Source of the DNA: Bugula neritina
Taxonomy: Eukaryota; Bryozoa; Gymnolaemata; Cheilostomatida; Bugulidae
Assembly: GCA_964035545.1 (NCBI GenBank)
Contig: OZ037765.1
Coordinates: 21,212,495-21,276,494, forward strand
Direction: 5' to 3'
DNA: 64,000 nucleotides
Under the pieces are notes generated by a model. It was not told where the DNA came from and did not search any database. It saw nothing but the letters and a program-made list of their open reading frames with translations. Both the position numbers and the translations under genes were made by a program. Position 1 is the first letter of the stretch; each line of letters starts with the position of its first letter. Of this stretch, positions 30,991 to 47,100 are shown in pieces.

Positions 30991-33900
30991 GTTCTTTCAG
31001 TCGAATTTTCTGTATTATGTTAAAGACGGTTTAGTTTTAATTCTTGTACTAGTCATTTTCCATATCTCCAAGTTGGAATTCTGTCTGTTTAGTATTATTG
31101 TGCATCACCATGATGTCGGTTAACGCTAGCTTGTCTTCTTCAGTCTGTATTTTCCTTTTCTCTTGGTGACTCAAAAAACGCTCTCCATTCAATTAGTTTT
31201 GATAATCAAACTTCAATGTTGTTTGGTAAGAGCTGCGTTAAACTGTTGAAGTTACATTTTATGTTCTATAGAATGTATTAATATCCATACACCAATTCTC
31301 CAACCTCTTTTTAATTTTTTTTAACTTTTGTCAAAATGAACAACAAGATGCTGTATTTTTAAATTTTGTGGTTTTACTCAAACATTTACCTGTAATGTTT
31401 AGTTTAAATAAATAACTTGTAAATTGAATTAGCAGCAAAAATAGTCATTAACGTCTGTAAGTGTCAGCTTTTGCAAAATAAATTAAACTGATTTTTCTTG
31501 GAAAAACTTTTGTTATTAACAAGGCTTGAACCTTTTATGGATGCCAATCCCTTCAGTACTCCACTTAGAAATAAACTTACAAATAGCACATTGCAGTGGG
31601 ACTTATCATAGTGAAGCAGCAAAAATAAAAAATTGAGGTTTGACCCTTACCACTGACAAGTCTTTCAGCATATAATATACTTATATATTTCTGGTTTATT
31701 TAAACTAAAATATATTTTGCATGTATTAATCCCCACACAGTTGAGAAGACTGTGAGGAGAGTGACTTAGTATTTCACATGCTGGGTTCGAGCCTAGAAAT
31801 AGTCTAGTTGAATTGTACTGCGTAGCAAGTATACAGGGGAATCTGCTACCAGCTGCTATGGTGTATGCTGAATGCTTTCATATTAATTTCATTAGTTTCC
31901 AACCTGCAATAATAATTTAACTTCAGTCAATATCCCATTATAGCAGAATAACTGTATTATAAACCTACGTATTCTTTGTACACTTGAAGCCGACTCCAAA
32001 ACACCTAACATAATCTTAAATTCATATCAAAATAGCATTAAGGACTAAAAATGGTTTTGCAAACCAGCTTAGCCTTAACTGGAAATTTTAGAATATTACA
32101 TCTGACTGTAATAATATATTTATGCTGACTTTGTATATAGTAATTAGCTTGACTTAATGTTAATAACCTGATTATTTAAACATTATCCCCCTTCTACCTT
32201 AATTTAATAGTAAGCAGTGATCTGTAGCTGAGAGCTGGTCTATTGATCTTTATTTAATCAACAGCCATATTTAGCCAGTATTTCTTTTGATTTTGTTTTC
32301 TTCATTAAGTTGTTGTGTATATATATATCACTAATATTAAACTTGGTTTTAAATTGTTAGAGAAATTAAGTGACATTATAGCATGAGCTGATTAACTTTA
32401 ACTGATGTTTGCATCATATTGTGTAAATATGTAACAGGATACGAAATTTTAAAATAAATTTAGTTCAAATATTGCAATAACTTGTCAGTAGCATAACAAC
32501 ATACTAGTAGATGGTATCAAAGACTCTAGGTGGTGTTTAAATCAGTGTACCTTTAGAATTCAAGTTAGAAAACATAGACTGTAAAAAAAAACTGAAAATA
32601 AGAAATTATTGCATAACTATGGGTTAGACCCGTTAGAGTGATGGGAGCTTAAATGTCAAGTGTACTCAACATGTCATGTGACTTATACGATCATGCAGCT
32701 GTTTATGAAAGGAGAAATTGATAGTGTCTTTTGGTATTACATTTAGATAATTCGAATAGTCCCACCAAAAAGAAATTACAGCACTTTGTTCATACTATAA
32801 TCTGTTCTTTGTTTATCATCATAAAATAAAACGTGATGCATGTTCTTCATCCGCAGCATAAAGCTCACATCACTTTATTAGTGATTGTGTAAAAAAGATT
32901 CCAATTTCTCAGCTTCCAACTACTTATGAGTGGCTGCATGTAAAAACATTCCCATGGATCTGGATACATAAAGAGGAGTTCTAAGCTAAGCCATGGTTAT
33001 TGTAACCTTTCCACTCTATGGCTGTTGAGGCCAATTGAAATCTACTACATTGTTTAAGAGAAGTTGTTGGTTGTGATGTACAGCTTCAGTTACTTTGTTT
33101 GCTTTGCATTGAGACCAATATGGAGTAGCTCAAGTATATTCTTGAATTAAAATTTGATAAAAGTATGTTTGACAACTTTGTATTGCAGAGCTAATTTATA
33201 ATTAATTAGGCAGTTGGCGTTATGTTCTATTAAATTTTATTACTATAACTGAATTGCATGTAAAAGCACTATTGATTAAAAATATATTACATATATACTT
33301 ATAATATGAGCTGAATATTTAAGTAATAAAGTAGTAATACCGTAGTAGATGTAGAGGAGAATAAATAATAATATTGTTATAACGATCAATAACATGTTCT
33401 GCTTGCAATGATCAATATAAAATAGATTTACCAATGACAGTAAGTACTAACAAGAACAATTGTATTAGACAAGCTATAAATTTGTGTAATAAATGAAACT
33501 GGATAATATAACTGTTCAGGTAATGCAGTATAACACTAAACATTCTAAATCTATTTTATAATAATGATAATATAATATACTAATATAATCTTATATGTGC
33601 TATAATATAAGTAAATCTATAAAATATCAGACACTACTTAGAGAAATCCTTTGGTCAGCAATTGCAATTACATGAATGTTTTTAAAACTATAATAAAAAC
33701 TTAAATGAACTTTAAAATGTCTAACTTTTATACTAATCGTGTTAAACATCAATAAAATTGCTCCAATAAAAATATAACAATAATTTTGACTGTAAATGAG
33801 CTCTTAGTTCATATGCTCAACAACTCTACAAGTTCACACTGTCTGCACATAAGTTTGTAGTTTGGTTTGTGAGCAGGATATTGCTGGAAATGTGGCCTTT

Positions 33901-34100
33901 TTCCATTTTGTGCACATAAAAATACTATAAAAGAATAAATAGCACACAGAAAATTAGCTAACTTGCGTAACTTGGCTAATATCCAGGACGAAATTGATCG
34001 AGATTCAGTAACTAATATTGATTGTATCACTGGATTGTATTATGATAATCTTATAGAATCTGACAGGAGTTAAGTAAGTGAAATTTTAGCCTAGACTGGT
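30991..34100. other. Intergenic region between NT5C3-like and RBM24-like genes (3' ends)
   Basis: The two genes converge, so this stretch holds both 3' UTRs. AATAAA-type words occur at several places after 31400. A tRNA B-box-like GGTTCGAGCC near 31783 hints at a very degraded SINE. No coding exon is recognised. Confidence 0.55.
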
Positions 34101-37065
34101 TTACTGAAGGCGAGCTTCTGCCGGGATTGGATAAGCCATCCCAAGGGGATGCCCAGCGGGAGAGATGAAATAGGGGGGCACGGTGTAAGCGCCCGTCACA
34201 GCAGGAGCCTGTGAGAAATCAACACCGTATGGAAAGGCGTAGTCAGCCATGTTGAACTGCCCAGTTGGACTAATTTGTTGAGGAGTTGGTAGAATTGGCA
34301 ACTGAGGAAAAGGTACCACGCCGGCTATTCCTGGTATATAATATGGCGGCTGAGTTCTGCAAAATATAAGATATTTAATACTATCAGGGGACAATTCACA
34401 ATCTAGAAGTTAATATTTACTGTGATAAAACATAGCATGACGTGATACACACAGCAGCCATTAGAAACATGGAGAAGATTTGCAAAAAATGAGAATTATT
34501 CTAGCAATTAGAATCACTCTTGCACTCCAAATAGTCAAACAACATCAACACTGATTGTCAGGGATAAGCATGCAAATAAAACCCATACAATATATTTTAG
34601 TGATCAATCCTTGTGCAAATTCAACTACATTGCTTAGTTTAATGGCCATCTGTAAACTGTTGCCCCATTCAACTAGTCATTTGTCCTCATGTTTGAGAAA
34701 CTCTATTCAACTGAATAATACTTCATTTCCCAAATGCAGAGTCTTTTATACTTTAAAGAACAGTTTGAGTTTAGCAGAAGCCCAAAACAAAAGGTAATTG
34801 TTCGAGAATCTTTGAAGGAACTCTGCCAAATAATCAATGGAGGTTCTAAGTTATTATATTTTGCTCCTATCTTCAATGTAAGTCAACAAAGACACTCAAC
34901 AGTTAACCTGCACCAATTAAATTAAGGTGCCATGTTAGTGAATTCACCCACTAAACTGAGTATTCTTCAACAATTATTGTAATTACAAATCTAGTTTGTG
35001 CAAGTTTAAAGATAATGGGTTACAGAGTGGAATTGAAAGGAACAGATTGAATTTTAACGTGGTTGTGATTGCTTATTGCTTATCACCAAGTTGAAAACAG
35101 AAATCTGGCAGTAAAGGCAACTCACTCCACACTACAAACTAACAGAACACCAACTCTAAATACTGAAATAGACCTGTTTTTACGGAGAAAATAATGGCTT
35201 CGGTCGTTCATCACAGCCAATCAACTTTGTAAGCCTACCGAGCCTCCAACGTGGTTCAAACGTAGGCACTGCTGACAGATATACATACAATGTTTATACT
35301 CTACTACTAACCAGTAGTACCTAAGTATCACTCTACTTTTTATTTTCTTAATAAAAGTTTTTAAGTCTTATAGAAGTTTTTAAATTTTGTAGAAAGCAAC
35401 AACATAGCAACTTGCTATTTGTTATAAATGATAAGAAATGTAGCAGTGATAGGTAAAGCTTTTAGATAAGTAAATAAATTTGTATAAATAAGTTAACTTA
35501 CCCTAAACCCTGACCATATGGAGGCACAGAAAAGGGGGTGGTTGGCATTGCAGATGCTAAAACATAATATTAACTAACATGAAAACTATTTTACATTTGT
35601 TGTTCATATTTAGCACACATCAACTGTAATACTCAATTTTATTTGGTTCACATTTATAAAACAAAGGTCACTGTCTATGAGAAACAGAATGGCAAATGCA
35701 ATATGTGGTTCATGTCAAATTTAGTACTTTAATCACAGGAGTTTTGGCACCTTCTAGTGCACAGGGCTTTATGTACTAAAAGCATGTATGATAACAACTA
35801 TGTTACCCAGAATACTTTCTTTTGTGTCTTTCTGAACAATGCCAAGTCAACATTGATATTGATGATGTAAGACTAACAGAAAATTACAGGAATTTTCCAT
35901 TAGGGGTCTATAGGCTCTATAGCTGGCTTCTGAATATTTATTCAAGTAGATCTACTTACTAGTTGAGACTGTTGTAGGTGTGCGAGCCTTGGCACCCAAA
36001 TAGGCAAGATTTACATTAGCTTTCCTTCCATCAATAACTGGATTGGGGTCTTTGATAGCAGCTTGAGCATCATTTGGGTCAAACATGGTTACCTGCAAGC
36101 ATTATTCAAAGATAAATATTTCTTTGTTTGAAATATTCTACTGCTGGTCATTTAATCTGATGTCATGCTTAATTATTTTAAAACAAAAAATACTATTACA
36201 AAATTTGACACTTAAAAATCAGACGGTCATTATAAAACAATAATGTTGAAGGATTCAGTTAAATTGCATTGGTGTCAATGTTGGGGCTTGATATTGGCTC
36301 TCAGATTGAGTTCGCTAGTAGTACTTGTGTAAATAACTTGAGGGTATTGATATTAGGATTACACACTTAGCTATATATATTTTAGGTAAACAAATATCTT
36401 GAAACTATCCCTTATTCAGGACCTCACCAATTTTAGAAACCCAACAAGAATGATGTTTAAGTTGATCAACAAAACCCTGGTTTTCTCAAGAATGAAAATA
36501 TTGGCAATATTGGACTTGGCAATTGAAGCTATAAGATTAAGTATATTCATATTAAAAACTTTATTTGCCAATTTGAATATATATTTATATTATATATATT
36601 TCTAATTCTTGCAGTAGCAGCATTTAATTTTTGGTATTTTAGGTACATTTATTCCATATTAGGAATGTCCAACTAGTAACTGTGCCAATGAAATTGCATA
36701 CAACAAAGTAGTGAGTATCAGTATGGCTGAATGACTACAAGAAATATCTTTTAAATTACTTCCATGAAAAGACTAACTTTAAGGATCACATTAACTCATT
36801 AAGTTCAACTATAAATTATAACCATAGAATACCAAAAAGAAACATTCTAGAAAATTGTAAATTAAAACTAAATACTCTTAACACTTACAAATCCATAGCC
36901 TTTACTTTTACTCGTAGCTCTGTCAGTGATGACTACAGCTTCTTCGATTTTGCCATACTGGTCAAAGTGTTCTTTTAAAGTCTGGTCGGTCGTGTGATAT
37001 GGCAACCCACCAACAAACAATTTAGTGTACGTGGTATCTCTATTTGTTATTCCTGGACCAGCCAT
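34101..37065 (-). CDS. RBM24: RNA-binding protein of the RBM24/RBM38 (SEB4) family
   Basis: This family has one RRM, binds U/GU-rich elements, and controls mRNA stability and muscle or neural splicing. Four exons join in phase: 37065-36889, 36092-35960, 35556-35502 and 34356-34101, giving 206 aa. The RRM covers about residues 13-90, with RNP2 LFVGGL (16-21) and RNP1 KGYGFVTM (55-62, split by intron 1 after F59). The diagnostic family block is [20 protein letters not shown] and [18 protein letters not shown], then [24 protein letters not shown]. The C-terminus is Pro/Tyr/Ala-rich ([37 protein letters not shown]) but lacks the long poly-Ala runs of vertebrate RBM24. RBM24 versus RBM38 is undecidable for a single invertebrate orthologue. 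Other exons in the introns could give longer isoforms. Confidence 0.93.
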
Positions 37066-39507
37066 ATTACTGAATTTACAAATAAAATAAATAGGCACAC
37101 AAATAAATTAGAAATTACACACTACACTCAAAGCAAATGAACACAAACTAAAATCTACTTTGTATTCTGCAACCTATAGATTGACTGAGGTATTTTAGTG
37201 GTTTCACAGCCTTTAACTGCTACTTATTTACACTGTTTGTATGCATACCACGTGTTCGCTAGCTATACAGCCATGTTAGTTTCTTTGTTATACCTATCTT
37301 AAGCTCCGCCCCTTTGCCTCTTACTTTTGAACTGTCCACAAAAGATTTGCATTAAAATTTATTGCCCGTGGTTTTCTTAGTGGTTACTGACTGTACATGT
37401 ATAGTTAGAGTGTGCATTATATTATAATAGCCTTCTAGTGGTACCCACGGCATAAGTTTATCATGCAAACTACAGTTATTAGTCACAAAATGGCTTGACA
37501 AGTCAACTTAATTTGCATACCTTGCCTCCTATTGAAACAATATAATTGTAGACTATATAGAGATAATAATATATAAAAGTGTAGATGCATCTGCTGTAGG
37601 TAAATAGGGTAATAGTTGAGCTAACTTTAAAATAAAGCTTATTGTTGAAAAGAACCGCAGGTACTACCTGTTTTCTTAACCTGTCAGCATCACACCGAAG
37701 GTGATTTAATATTTATAAGTATTGATCTCTATTACTTATTAGTAGTTTAAATTGGTTTCTTATATAGTTTATACTTATAACTACATGGTAATAATTCAAT
37801 TAAAAGCCTATTGCTTTGGTATGAGGATTGGGTCTTCCTAACCCATGTCTTACTGGCCAATAACAAATGTGATATAACATAGAATTTGATAGTCATGGAT
37901 CCCTGATACCTACGACGTGTGAGTGTGGTGAAGAACTAAGTGTTAGTAGTCTGAATAATATGCCTTCGAAAGTAGGCACCTTAATTACTTCTAAATTTGA
38001 CATTTATGGCAGGATTTGCTGAACAAAGGATAGCACTCTTCAAAGCTCTCTGTACCTGCAGTTAATCTGCTGCCGTAACCTTTATCCATCCGAAGTAATC
38101 AGGCTATGTTGTTCTGCTTCCGATGCAGTCCTGATTTTCTTCATAAATATAAAAACCTGCATGCAAAGTTATTAATTATGTGCAGTATAATGTATTGCAA
38201 CTGGTAATTAGTGACACAAGGCCAAACAAGCTAGTGGCTTTACTTTGCTAAACTGCATTCCTACCTACACCTTACAATTTGCACCTAAATAAAGACCAGC
38301 TCCTTTACCTGTAGCCACCTAACTTGGATAGACTTCTGCTTATTGAAAGCTGCATGTATTGTGAAGACAATTTTTAGAGGTAGGCGCAGAATTGGAGAAA
38401 TTAAGAAAAGCCTGTGTTTTAGATTAGAAATGTAACAAAAGAAATTATATTCTCACAAGAATTTTAACTAGCACCCCAAACCAAAATTTAATAAAATAAT
38501 TAAAGAACTTAGGCCATCTCAATTTTTCCCTTACTGCTTCTATAAATGGATCTTTATTTTAATCTTCCTGCTCATTCAACATATACATAATATCACAGAG
38601 CACTTGATGCTAGTTTGGCTAATCATAGTGAAACCTAGCTTCCGTATATAAGCTACTCGTGAGTCTTTCTTAAAAGTGTTATCATACACTCCCTTCAAAA
38701 GACACTGAGCCAAATTGGCAGCTATTTCTATACTTACTATAACTCTATAACAGGTCTATTGTTAGCAAAAAGATATGTGCAGCATATTATATAAAATTAA
38801 ACTAATAACAGATCATACTTTACTTAAGTAAAGTAGATTTTCTACAAACATTAATGCTATCTGTTTTTAGAAGAGTTGATGTTTAGAGTACATGAAACCA
38901 TTTCCTAAGGCTAAATACTAAAAACACAAGTTAAAAGAAAATTCAAATAGATGATTGTAATTGTCATAAGCCCTCAGTACATCATCGAAGCTTCATATAA
39001 AAATAGTGAATCTAGTAGCATGTATTTCAATCTGTTTAGCTGTAGTTGCTATGCAAGTTTATATTGGCCACCATTGTTGATAGAATTCACATCTTATAGT
39101 TTGTTAACTCCTGTTAATGTTTACTTTGTGCAAACAAAGCTTAAACAAATTAGTTTAGTATCACTTGCTATCAAACTCATTTCTAAATCTAACACGAAAA
39201 AATAATAATACTTTCAGATTATTCCAACTGTTAGTTGCAACTGCGTGATACGCTCTTGTGTAACTTGCTCAATATAAGTGCATGTCATGAGTCATCAAAA
39301 GCAGTGTTTTAAAAAATTGATTTTACTACCAGCAGGTCTGACTAAAGCTTATTTATTAAGCAAAAAGCTTATGATTGACCTGTCTACAGCTGATTAAACA
39401 CATCAAGCAAGGTGGTGGAGAGTGAAATAATTGTGCATGTGAAAAACGCTGGTTTTTAGGTGTAGATATTTGTTTTGCCTTCAATCTCTTTACATAATAC
39501 AGCGTGA

Positions 39508-40217
<710 letters not shown>

Positions 40218-40256
40218 AATAAGTAAGTAAGTAAAATTAAACAAGTACAATATACT

Positions 40257-40349
40257 ACAAAAACAAGAAAGCTCAGACCAGAGCTGCAGAACTGCCAAAA
40301 CTAGATACAAAATTATTAATCCACACACAAGCAAATACTAAACACTACA
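40257..40349 (+). repeat. 93-bp direct repeat, copy 1
   Basis: Begins ACAAAAACAAGAAAGCTC and ends AAATACTAAACACTACA. It matches copy 2, 491 bases downstream, with six mismatches and no gaps. It lies 43 bases beyond the end of the GT tract. The unit is unrecognised and has no inverted ends or ORF. Confidence 0.9.
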
Positions 40350-40747
40350 GGTTTCCTATTCGTCTAAACTTATTGATGGACAAGTTATTTCATGACTAGC
40401 ATTGACTCCTGCATTATTCTATTTCTCTGGCTAATTTAACAAATATTAGCAAAATATTAGGATGCTCATGGGGAGACTAAAGTACAGCTGAATTGTTGGT
40501 AAATTGACATTTCCTGTGTGAAAGGTATGATGAGGATGAGTTAATCAATTTAATTTAATTTAATTAGTAATTGATAAAAATATGATGAGAAACTGCATAA
40601 AAGTTGCAGTATTTTAATGCATAAACTTTGCTATTTCCTAGTTAAATTTTGGTCATTCTGTTGCACAAGTATAAACATTTTAGGCATACTACACAATATT
40701 TCAAATTTGAATTTAGCAGATTATGCTTCTCAAAAAATCTGTTTATG

Positions 40748-40840
40748 ACAAAAGCAAGAAAGCTCAAAACAGAACTGCAAAACTGCCAAAACTAGATACA
40801 AAATTAGTAATCCACACACAAGCAAATACTAAACACTACA
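40748..40840 (+). repeat. 93-bp direct repeat, copy 2
   Basis: Begins ACAAAAGCAAGAAAGCTC and ends AAATACTAAACACTACA; partner of the copy at 40257-40349. Conservation is highest in AACTGCCAAAACTAGATAC and in CCACACACAAGCAAATAC. Confidence 0.9.
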
Positions 40841-43800
40841 AACATTACAATTTCAATTATCCAGGAAAAACATTTCAGAAAGATGTTGTTTAAATTTGAT
40901 TATTTTACACTCAGGTTTAACAAAAATTATTGTAATTTGTGTTCCATCATTGTATTAAGAATCACTGAACCAAGGGAACATGACGTATTAAGGAAATGTT
41001 AATAATAGCAATGATGATATATTGCGCACATGTGCATAATATCTGTGTACATTTCTTGCAGCAAAGTTTCCTGCAACTTGTTTATTTTTCTTAAACACTG
41101 CTGTTGCCATTACATGTTGTTTATTGGCCACTGTTACCTCATTCAGGCAAGTTCAATTGCTGTGAAAAATCAGGTATAGTCCAATTCTATAAACATCTGA
41201 TGGGACGTTAACCTACAACCCACACAAATTTTAACAAAAATGATGAATGCTAAAAGCATTGAATTACTTTTGTTAATTCAACCAGGTAGTTTAAGGTGTT
41301 GATGTGTCGGGCGAATAATATTCCACGAATAGAATATCTTACTTGCTCAGCACAATGAATTGTGATGTCATGATAAAGTACAATTACTATTACTCAATGG
41401 TAGTAGATGAGACATAGTGCGATGCTTAAATATAATATGGCGCAGAACAGTGCAAAATATTATAAATCTCATTGTATGGACACAGCAGGTTTTCTCTTTC
41501 TTGCTTGAATTCATTGTGCAGGACCATTTGTTACCTACACTAAAAATTCCAGCACAACATAGAAACTTATGTAGTATGTAACATTTTTCAAAATATAATA
41601 ATGGCAAGACATAATCATTAAAGCTTAGCTGCACTGCCAAATAACAATAATTATAGGCATTTTACAAAAAATATTGTATAGTAATATTTCATAAACATTA
41701 TGTTTTTGCATAAATCTATATTATATAAACTATATGAAAGTTTTCAAAAGCTTGCAGGTGAGTCAATGATCATCAAACTGTTTACACTGAAGTCTACACT
41801 ATAGTGGTGTTGACCTCAGCAACCTGATATTTCATTATTATTATTACTCCAGCAAGCTTAAGATGTGCTTGTACAGTTGTATATATGTTTGCCAATTAAT
41901 TTCTTGATTGTTTTGAGTACTAAAATACATTGAATACTCAGCATTTTCCCACTGCAGATGTACAAAAAGGCGCAGTGATTTGCTGTTAGTTTAAAAGCAA
42001 ACACTTTGTTAGTCCATCAAATTGTTCGCATGTTGATTTAAAAATTCTTCAATGCATACAGTTAGCTTCTGTAAGCTTTGGAAATTCATACTCGTATGAA
42101 TGTAAGCAATTATTTTCGTTTAGTATCTTAAATATCAAAGACTGTCTGATAAAAAAAATCATAGATTGATTATTTACATAGTTAGTAACCGCCAAGAAAA
42201 ATGCAATTTGAAATGCGGGCAAGTTGCTCACATTTGTTTAAGCCCAAACAAGGCTTATCTATTTGATATTAACTTTCGGAAATAAAATGCTAACAACCCA
42301 ACAACCTTATAGTGCAAGTAAAATATCGCGAATGAGCATGTACACACAAGCCTGGATAATCACTTACTTCATCCCTACGTTTGCTTGAAATAAACCCATA
42401 GTTTGTAGTATACAGTCTAGAAAATGGATACTTTCTGTAAAGGTAATGCAGTGTTGTTAAATAATTACTCATTGTGGCATTGTGTAGTTTTGCTACTGGA
42501 GTTATATAATGAATAGTGGACAATGCCGAGCTCCGATTTATCCAGCCAGTGATTTTAATCATTAGCTTATATACAGTATCAGACCAGCCAAATTCTATAA
42601 TAACTGACACTATAAGATTATAAGTTAGGCTTCAAATTTAAAATTATAAGCTAATTTTAAAATAACTTGTAAAATAATGAATCATTATAAATATATATGA
42701 AGAAAGAGAAACAACTAATTTTAAATCTGTGCCTGCCATTGATACACCAACATTTGGTCTGGACACCATATTATTTGAAAAGCTCACAAAAGAAATTTTC
42801 TAGCATAACTTGAAAGTTGAATATTTCCCGCATTAAGTATGGCCAAGGTTTAAACAAAGGCAGGTATGACTTAACAAGTTATTGTTATGTTTAAAGCAAT
42901 TTTTGCTTTATTAGAAATGTGTGTGCCAGGCCGTTAGTCAATATTTGAACCAGCGTAGCCTTCTCAGAGTTGCTTAATATATGCATTCAAGCTCAACAGA
43001 TTTAATTTGAATAAACACTTGGCTTTTGTTGAAATGAGTTTTCTAAAACATTCAGTGCACAGTTGAAAGACAACTGTTACAGCTTTTAATTAATTTGTCA
43101 ATTTTTTGGTCACAATGGAAAACTATACAATGTACAGTTACTTTCAACAAGGTAGAAAAATTCAGGCATTTGCATTGTCTGATTGAACTAGAGGATAAAG
43201 GAAAGTTGTATTCAAAATAGCAGAGTAGTAAAATGATAATAGTCCATTGACTGCAGAGTGTTGACAAATTTTCGGTGCACAATACCTCAATGTGTTTTCT
43301 AGTATCTGGTGAACAATCAACTTTAATTTGAAAATAAATGCTACAGCAAAAGATTACCAGCTAAGGTATTTGCCCTGGATCAATAAGAACTGATTTCTTC
43401 CACACCACCATTGCTCACCTGTTGGTTGTTCTACCAAATGTGACTTATTTATGACTTTTTATTGGCCAGGAAGAGAGATTAGCATCAGGTTATTTTTACA
43501 AAGATGAGATTTGTGGAATTTTTACAGTAGAAAAACAAGTTATTAGGAAAAAAAATTAGAAATATTCTCTATAAAAAAGTTACTACCTTCTAGTTATATT
43601 GAAGATTTAATCAAAACCTACATGATTTAAATTTCTAGTAAGTATATAATAAGACTTGAGTGTGCGACTAGCAATATACTTTATTGTGCTACAACACTAG
43701 TGGAATGAAAAGTTAATAGATATGTTTAATGGGTATAGGATGTTTGTTAGAGTACATACAATGTAGTATATGTTACAGACCAGCAATATGGGGTGTTCAA

Positions 43801-44110
43801 TAAATAGTATATAATAAGATGGCACGAATAACTAATTGGGGCTAAATATATTGCAATTGTATGCTTGTTAACCTCAAAAACTACTCAGGTACCAACACAC
43901 TAAGCCACAATTTATTTGAGGAGTAAACAATACACTCTATGAGTAAGCAGGATAAAAATCCTCTGCCAGTCAAATCTGACTTTATAATCAGGCAGTAAAA
44001 TATTTCTTGATCTCACACTGTAGGTTTCACCGAAAATCCCTCATAAAAAGAAAAGAAATGAACCAGGAAAAGACACAGAACTGTTAGTTAATTCTAAACT
44101 CTAAATACAT

Positions 44111-47100
44111 TCAGTCCATCTTTATGTTTGCATAAATATATCTAACAAATTTCAGAGCAGAGAAGAATCCGACAGTTCCGAGTGACAAGAAGAAAATGTA
44201 GCATGTTAAGATAGTGTAGCCGAAAAACTGAACAGTCTGAAGAGCTCCTGACATAGACGACCGGTTGTAGAAGAAGAACATTGAGTATCCCAAAACAAAC
44301 AAAGAGGCAGATCTAAAACATACACAGAATCTTTAATATTGAAAATACGTAATTCGTGTAAAAATGGCAAATGTATGGACCACTGCCTGTAGTAATATGA
44401 CAAGTTCTGCAGTACATTACAATGTGAACGGAACATGTAGCTAGTAAAACAGTAGAGTATCAGTCGAGATATAATCACAATCCTATTTTGGTATTCAAAT
44501 AAAAACAAGAAGTAGGTAGGCCTGTACATGGCAAAGTTTGAAGGGTTACAAGTCATATTTGAGGCCTACACTTTCAAGTCACCAAATAAGCTACGCCTAA
44601 ACAAAGAACATGCAAAGGGGCAGAGCTCTCACACTATCATTTACTGGTAAACCTGTTGTGTGACAAGACTATTTTAGTTTCAAGTAAAACATACATTAGC
44701 AGTTGGTAAAAATAACGAATTTGGTTGTTTGTTTAAGCTAAAGATACAAGCTAATCAGAATGTCACGCAGGCAATGAGAAAACCAAATAATTGAATATAT
44801 TTCCAGCATTATCTAACAAGAGATGTTTGCAGGTACTCTCATTATTGCTGATAAAACCAACTCCAGTTGATTGAGTAAATTAATTTGATATGTGATATTT
44901 TCTTTGTGTTAGAAGCAGCAAAAAGGTCAAAGTTAAATTGCCATGCGCCAATAACATTAGCCTGTTGCAGCTGCTTCTCACTATTATGGCAACCTGCGTT
45001 TGCATGATTTTGCCAATTCGACAATCGTAAACAATAACTTGAAGCTCTAGTATTGCAGTAAGTAGTAAGTTATAGTGGGTTAGAGTCAGGTCATCCTACA
45101 TACAAGGAAGTATCACTGAATGCATAGTCTAGGTGTGAACTGAATTACATCAAATGTACATGTTTTATTTCCTCAAAAATATCTCTAAAATTCATCTAAA
45201 CACACACCAGAGCATAGTAGCTCCTGCTAATTTCCCATTCATAAAACTGACCGAATAAAAAGTACTCATATAATTATCACTTTAGTTGACTTTATATTTT
45301 GAGATTCTCTTCACAGTAGCTAAAATTACACTCCAATTGTGTACTAAACCAACACAAACTGTAACTATTTGCTAACTTCTACAATTGGCATGTTATCAAA
45401 TAACCTGCAATATAAATGGACAGGCAAAATGAACAACTCTAGCTAATCGTGATAAACCTTCACATACCCAGCAGTGAATATGGACCTCCACCACCACCTG
45501 TAGTCTTCAGCATTGAGTTGAAAGTAGACGAGTGCAACTGTTATGCATGCAGTCACCATCAGTACCATAATATACACAATGCCTAGTATTCCCCACAGCG
45601 TGTAGTGCTCTCTCCCCCATAGTGTTGAGAAGATGTAATACAACTCCACTGATATAGCACTGAAACACCACAAAAACCAACATCACCACAACTTTATATC
45701 TATAGCACAGATTAGTGATAAAATATGACATGTTGGTAAATTTGCACTAACACTGTAAATTGGCATGTTCTAATAAACATAGCTGAGTTGCATTAAGCTA
45801 CATGTACACCTTCTGATCACTGTAAATTACTTGGTAGTATTAATAGTTATTTCTAGCTAGTTTAAAGTTGCAACATGCAAACTATTAGTCAAAAACAGAT
45901 GAAAATAATAATAAAATGAATAATGAAAATGTTATATTTTTGGCTCACAATATTATTCTAAATATATAAAACAGCACATATGCTTCCTTTTTGTATCCTA
46001 ATATAAGCTTCTCAATTTATAAAAATAAAAACTCGTACATAAAATATCTGAGCAAGTACGATCTCAGTTGCTATGTAATTCCAATTGTTGAGTTTTGAAA
46101 ATTCAAGAAAAAAGGTGAATCATTTTGATAGGAGGAAAACAACTCCAAATGTATTATATAGCTATTTGCAGCAAAAACCATAAATTTATTAAATAGCAAT
46201 GTGATAAAATATGAATTAAAAAAAATTTCAACTGTTTTGGGGCTCTCAGAAATAAAAAAATAGCTAATGAAAACAACATCGAAACAGAAATTGTTTAACT
46301 AAAATTGCAGTATAATAAAATAGAAAGTTTAACATGAAATCAAGACCACTAATTACATATATTTCCACTTTACTTATGTAAGCCAACCTTTCAAATTTGG
46401 TTTCAAGATAAAGACTCTAGCATCAGCATTGAGTATTGAAAGGGATATTATTGTAAGAGCTATACAATGACACTAACAAATAATCTCTTATAATACCTGA
46501 AAGGTAGAAATCCACCAATGATTAATTGTATGGGTGCAGATCTAAACCAGGGAAGGCGAGGCAACTCCCGAGCAATATTCTTGGTGCGGCAAGGTGAGTC
46601 AAAGGCTGAGGCAGAGTTCTTACCAAATATCCCTCCTATGACTGTCAGTGGATACCCAACTGCAAAATACTTGTCAGTGTTACACCAGCAATGAGATTGT
46701 ACTAAAAAACCCAATATAATTTTTTCTTAACCTTCAGTTGCTGTAAGAGCTGCAAACTTATAAATGTGAATATTTATGGGCTAAAGCAGAGAAATCCGTT
46801 AACATTTACTACAAAATGCAAATAATGAGTTTACTTAAATACACTGATCAGCAACTTTGGTGTAATTTTAAAGAAGATTCTTTGATAGTCAATATTGGGA
46901 AATCACAAATAAAATACTAGTGTGTTTAGCTTTCGGACTAAAAGTGATGCCTGCCCCAACCTTAAGAGCTGGAAAAGCTGACAGCCCCTGGAGAACTTAC
47001 TGACGATCCAGAAGGATACCAGGAATAGTATGGTGGTCCATGGCAGGGCCTGTGTGGAACCATAAGCCCAGGCAACAGAATTCATCACACTCCACACAAT

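Noticed and set aside
31740-31870. Possible second tRNA-derived SINE (GGTTCGAGCC near 31783)
   Set aside because: A B-box-like word is present but the A box is not convincing and no target duplication was found; noted only as a possible remnant.
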